64,000 bases of DNA from Elephas maximus indicus. Lineage: Eukaryota > Chordata > Mammalia > Proboscidea > Elephantidae. The DNA lies in NCBI RefSeq assembly GCF_024166365.1, contig NC_064838.1, positions 75,656,001 through 75,720,000 of the forward strand, read 5' to 3'. Within the stretch, counting starts at the first letter, position 1. Every line of letters begins with the position of its first letter. The position numbers and the translations under genes are program-made. Below the pieces are notes generated by a model. That model ran no database searches. It saw only the letters and a program-made list of their open reading frames with translations, and was not told the origin of the DNA. Below, one piece after another: positions 62,105 to 64,000 of the stretch.

Positions 62105-62285
62105 GTTACATTTGGGTCAATATTGACTTATGGTGACCCCATGTATTATATAGTAGAACTGCACTCCTTTGAGTTTTCATGGCTCTGAACTTTCAGACAG
62201 AGATCTCCAGAACTTTCTTCTGAGGCACCTCTGACTGTGCTTGAACTGATTTTTGTTACTAGTTAAGCATGTAGCCATTCACCTC
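62105..62285 (-). mobile_element. AfroSINE, long subtype, diverged
   Basis: Reverse copy: 'gacttatggtgaccccatg', 'atagtagaactgcactcc', 'ttttcatggctctgaacttt', 'ggcacctctgactgtgcttg', 'actagttaagcatgtagcc'. Quite diverged, right edge uncertain. Confidence 0.6.
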
Positions 62286-62289
62286 CCTA

Positions 62290-63820
62290 GAAACCTGCTA
62301 TTATTCATAATAATCATAAGAAGGTTATATATACAAAAAGAATCAAAATGAACAAGGCAGATAGGCAGATAAATGGTTAAATCTTACTTTTTTTCCCAAT
62401 TGGGAAATCATCTTATTTCCTTAAGTGGAGCAGCTTTGTTTCACATTATATTTTTCTAAAGATGATCCATTCATCGTCCCTGAAAGTTTAAAGTAGCCGA
62501 TGATAGCTTTATTATTTTTAATATCCCCATCTCCTTCTTGTTTATAGTGTCTCATGACTTTCTAATGGGGACAAAGGCCCTGCCTTTCATACATAAAAGT
62601 AGAAAAAACCCATAATCAATGAGCTTCAAATATAAAATACAGAAATTGACACTGGATTATTTTACATGATTTCAATGTCAGGAAAGATATTGACAATTCC
62701 TACTGTCTCCATTCTCACCTCCCTTACTACGGGAATGCAGATTATTAAGTAATACAGAGATCAGAACACATTCTTCTGTTTCACAAAGGTCTCAATCATA
62801 AAATCTTTGTGAACCTTTCTCTCTCTGAATCAGGTTTAAAATAAAATATTACCTATCCCTAATATTGTAGGAACATATGATCAAAGAAACCTATGGTTCC
62901 TGCCTTCCGTATTAGCTTGGTTTCATGAGGGGTTACGGGCACGGAAGACAGGGCCTTTTTCACTGGAAAAACACACAGTGTATGTGACTTTGTAACCTTA
63001 TTTTTATTCCTAATATCATTACATGGATATTTCTTATATCATCTCAAACTCTTTCTAAGCATACCATTATTCACCAAATAATATTGAGATTTGGTTGAAC
63101 CGGAGTTAGCATAACTAAGTTCTCCACTTTTGGAAATTTAGTTAATTTTCAAACTTGCATAGCTATATGGAGTGATATATAAAAATCTTGGTCTGTTGTC
63201 TATGTTCATAGTGTATAAGTCAGCAGAAGGCAGGGTTATTCCTTAGTTGTCTTTGTGCTTTCTTTTTCTTTCACAGTGTCTGGGACATAGAGTTGCCTCC
63301 ATAATCTTTGTAAATTATTTGTGTTCATTCAGTCTTTTCACCATTTCTTCTACTTTTTTTTTTTTCAACTCTCTACCACTAACACACTATGTCAGTTATC
63401 AAAGATTTTTAATGTGTATTTATATTTTCTGGTGGGATAATCTCCCCTATTACTCACCCATTTAAAACATTTTTATGCAATTCCCAAATATTAATTATTC
63501 CTGATAAATCTTAAAGTCATTTTATAAGGCTCAGAAATTCCTAATGTCTTGAAATACTTCTATTGTAAAAAAGGGTATATCATAGTAATCTGGATTTCTC
63601 ATCCTGAATAGGAAGCATATTGTGCAGGCTTGCTTTAAAAATCTCAATAAAATTTGTAGTTAGTTCCACAGAGTGTACACACAACTTGCCTTTCTGTTTT
63701 CTGATTTACAAAGAGAATTCTCTTATTTACATTTGATTCACATTTTCAATGAGTTGATCTGAAAGGATTCAGTGTCTTTTGCTGCATGAGTTACTGCACA
63801 ATCCTCAAAGTCAAAGACAC
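62290..63820. other. Intergenic, nothing recognised
   Basis: AT-rich non-coding sequence. A weak L2/MIR-like tail may lie at about 63275-63330 ('cacagtgtctgggacataga'). No gene. Confidence 0.45.
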
Positions 63821-63822
63821 AA

Positions 63823-64000
63823 GTCTGTACCAAACACACATAGACTTGTATCTGTCTACGCATGGGTCTGAGGTCACACATGGGTCTACATATAAACATG
63901 CAAGTGTCTGTATCTGACCACACAGGGGTCTATATCTGATCACACATGAGTCAATATGTGAACACATAATGGTCTAAGTCTGACAAACCATAAGTCTGTG
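63823..64000 (+). repeat. Minisatellite, 22-bp unit, cut by window end
   Basis: At least eight diverged units begin with GTCT or GTCA and contain a CTGA-CACACAT-like core: starts near 63823, 63885, 63903, 63925, 63947 and onward. Several consecutive units are exactly 22 bp. The array continues beyond the window. Confidence 0.7.

Noticed and set aside
63823-64000. CRISPR-like array at the window end
   Set aside because: Units are contiguous, diverged 22-bp repeats without unique spacers, in a mammalian genome; a minisatellite explains it.

Overview
The window is mammalian chromosomal DNA, almost certainly from an afrotherian and most likely an elephant or close relative. The diagnostic signal is about fifteen copies of the tRNA-derived AfroSINE (head of the type 'gtggttaagagctatggctgctaacc', body 'ggcagttctactctgtcctatagg'), together with RTE/BovB-type LINE fragments and an L1 lineage whose four copies here share one distinctive layout. 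There are no bacterial-type operons; the only host genes are olfactory receptors (OR) of the class II OR4 (OR4A/OR4C-like) type.

Host genes. One OR is intact (3020..3952, +, 310 aa). Three more are pseudogenes: a heavily decayed one (about 17270..18183, -), one with two small frameshifting changes (22115..23083, -), and one intact except for a single 8-bp loss in transmembrane segment 2 (60126..61035, +). This is a typical fragment of an OR4 cluster: intronless coding exons in both orientations, separated by 5-40 kb of repeats.

Mobile elements. Four long L1 copies make up nearly half of the window: A (6933..14876, +), B (about 29553..36958, +), C (42337..50192, -) and D (51967..59287, -). 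Three have clear target-site duplications. A split an AfroSINE, C landed in an old duplicated block, and D landed in a much older L1. D is the youngest: ORF1 has one in-frame stop and ORF2 one extra base in an A-run. All four keep a gap of about 456 bp between ORF1 and ORF2, and in D the gap holds an open 88-codon basic reading frame whose TGA overlaps the ORF2 ATG (ATGA). The L1 5' regions contain reiterated GC-rich monomers.

Older layers include L2 and MIR relics, old L1 3' ends, RTE fragments (one pair joined in opposite orientations), MaLR-type and ERVL-type LTR fossils, and an ERVL pol fossil (integrase plus dUTPase) with a downstream LTR, lying between two ancient direct repeats. The window ends inside a 22-bp-unit minisatellite. 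Long stretches (21-22 kb, 23-26 kb, 26.3-28.7 kb, 50.2-51.3 kb, 62.3-63.8 kb) show no gene.

All element boundaries without a stated target-site duplication are approximate, because they were read by eye.
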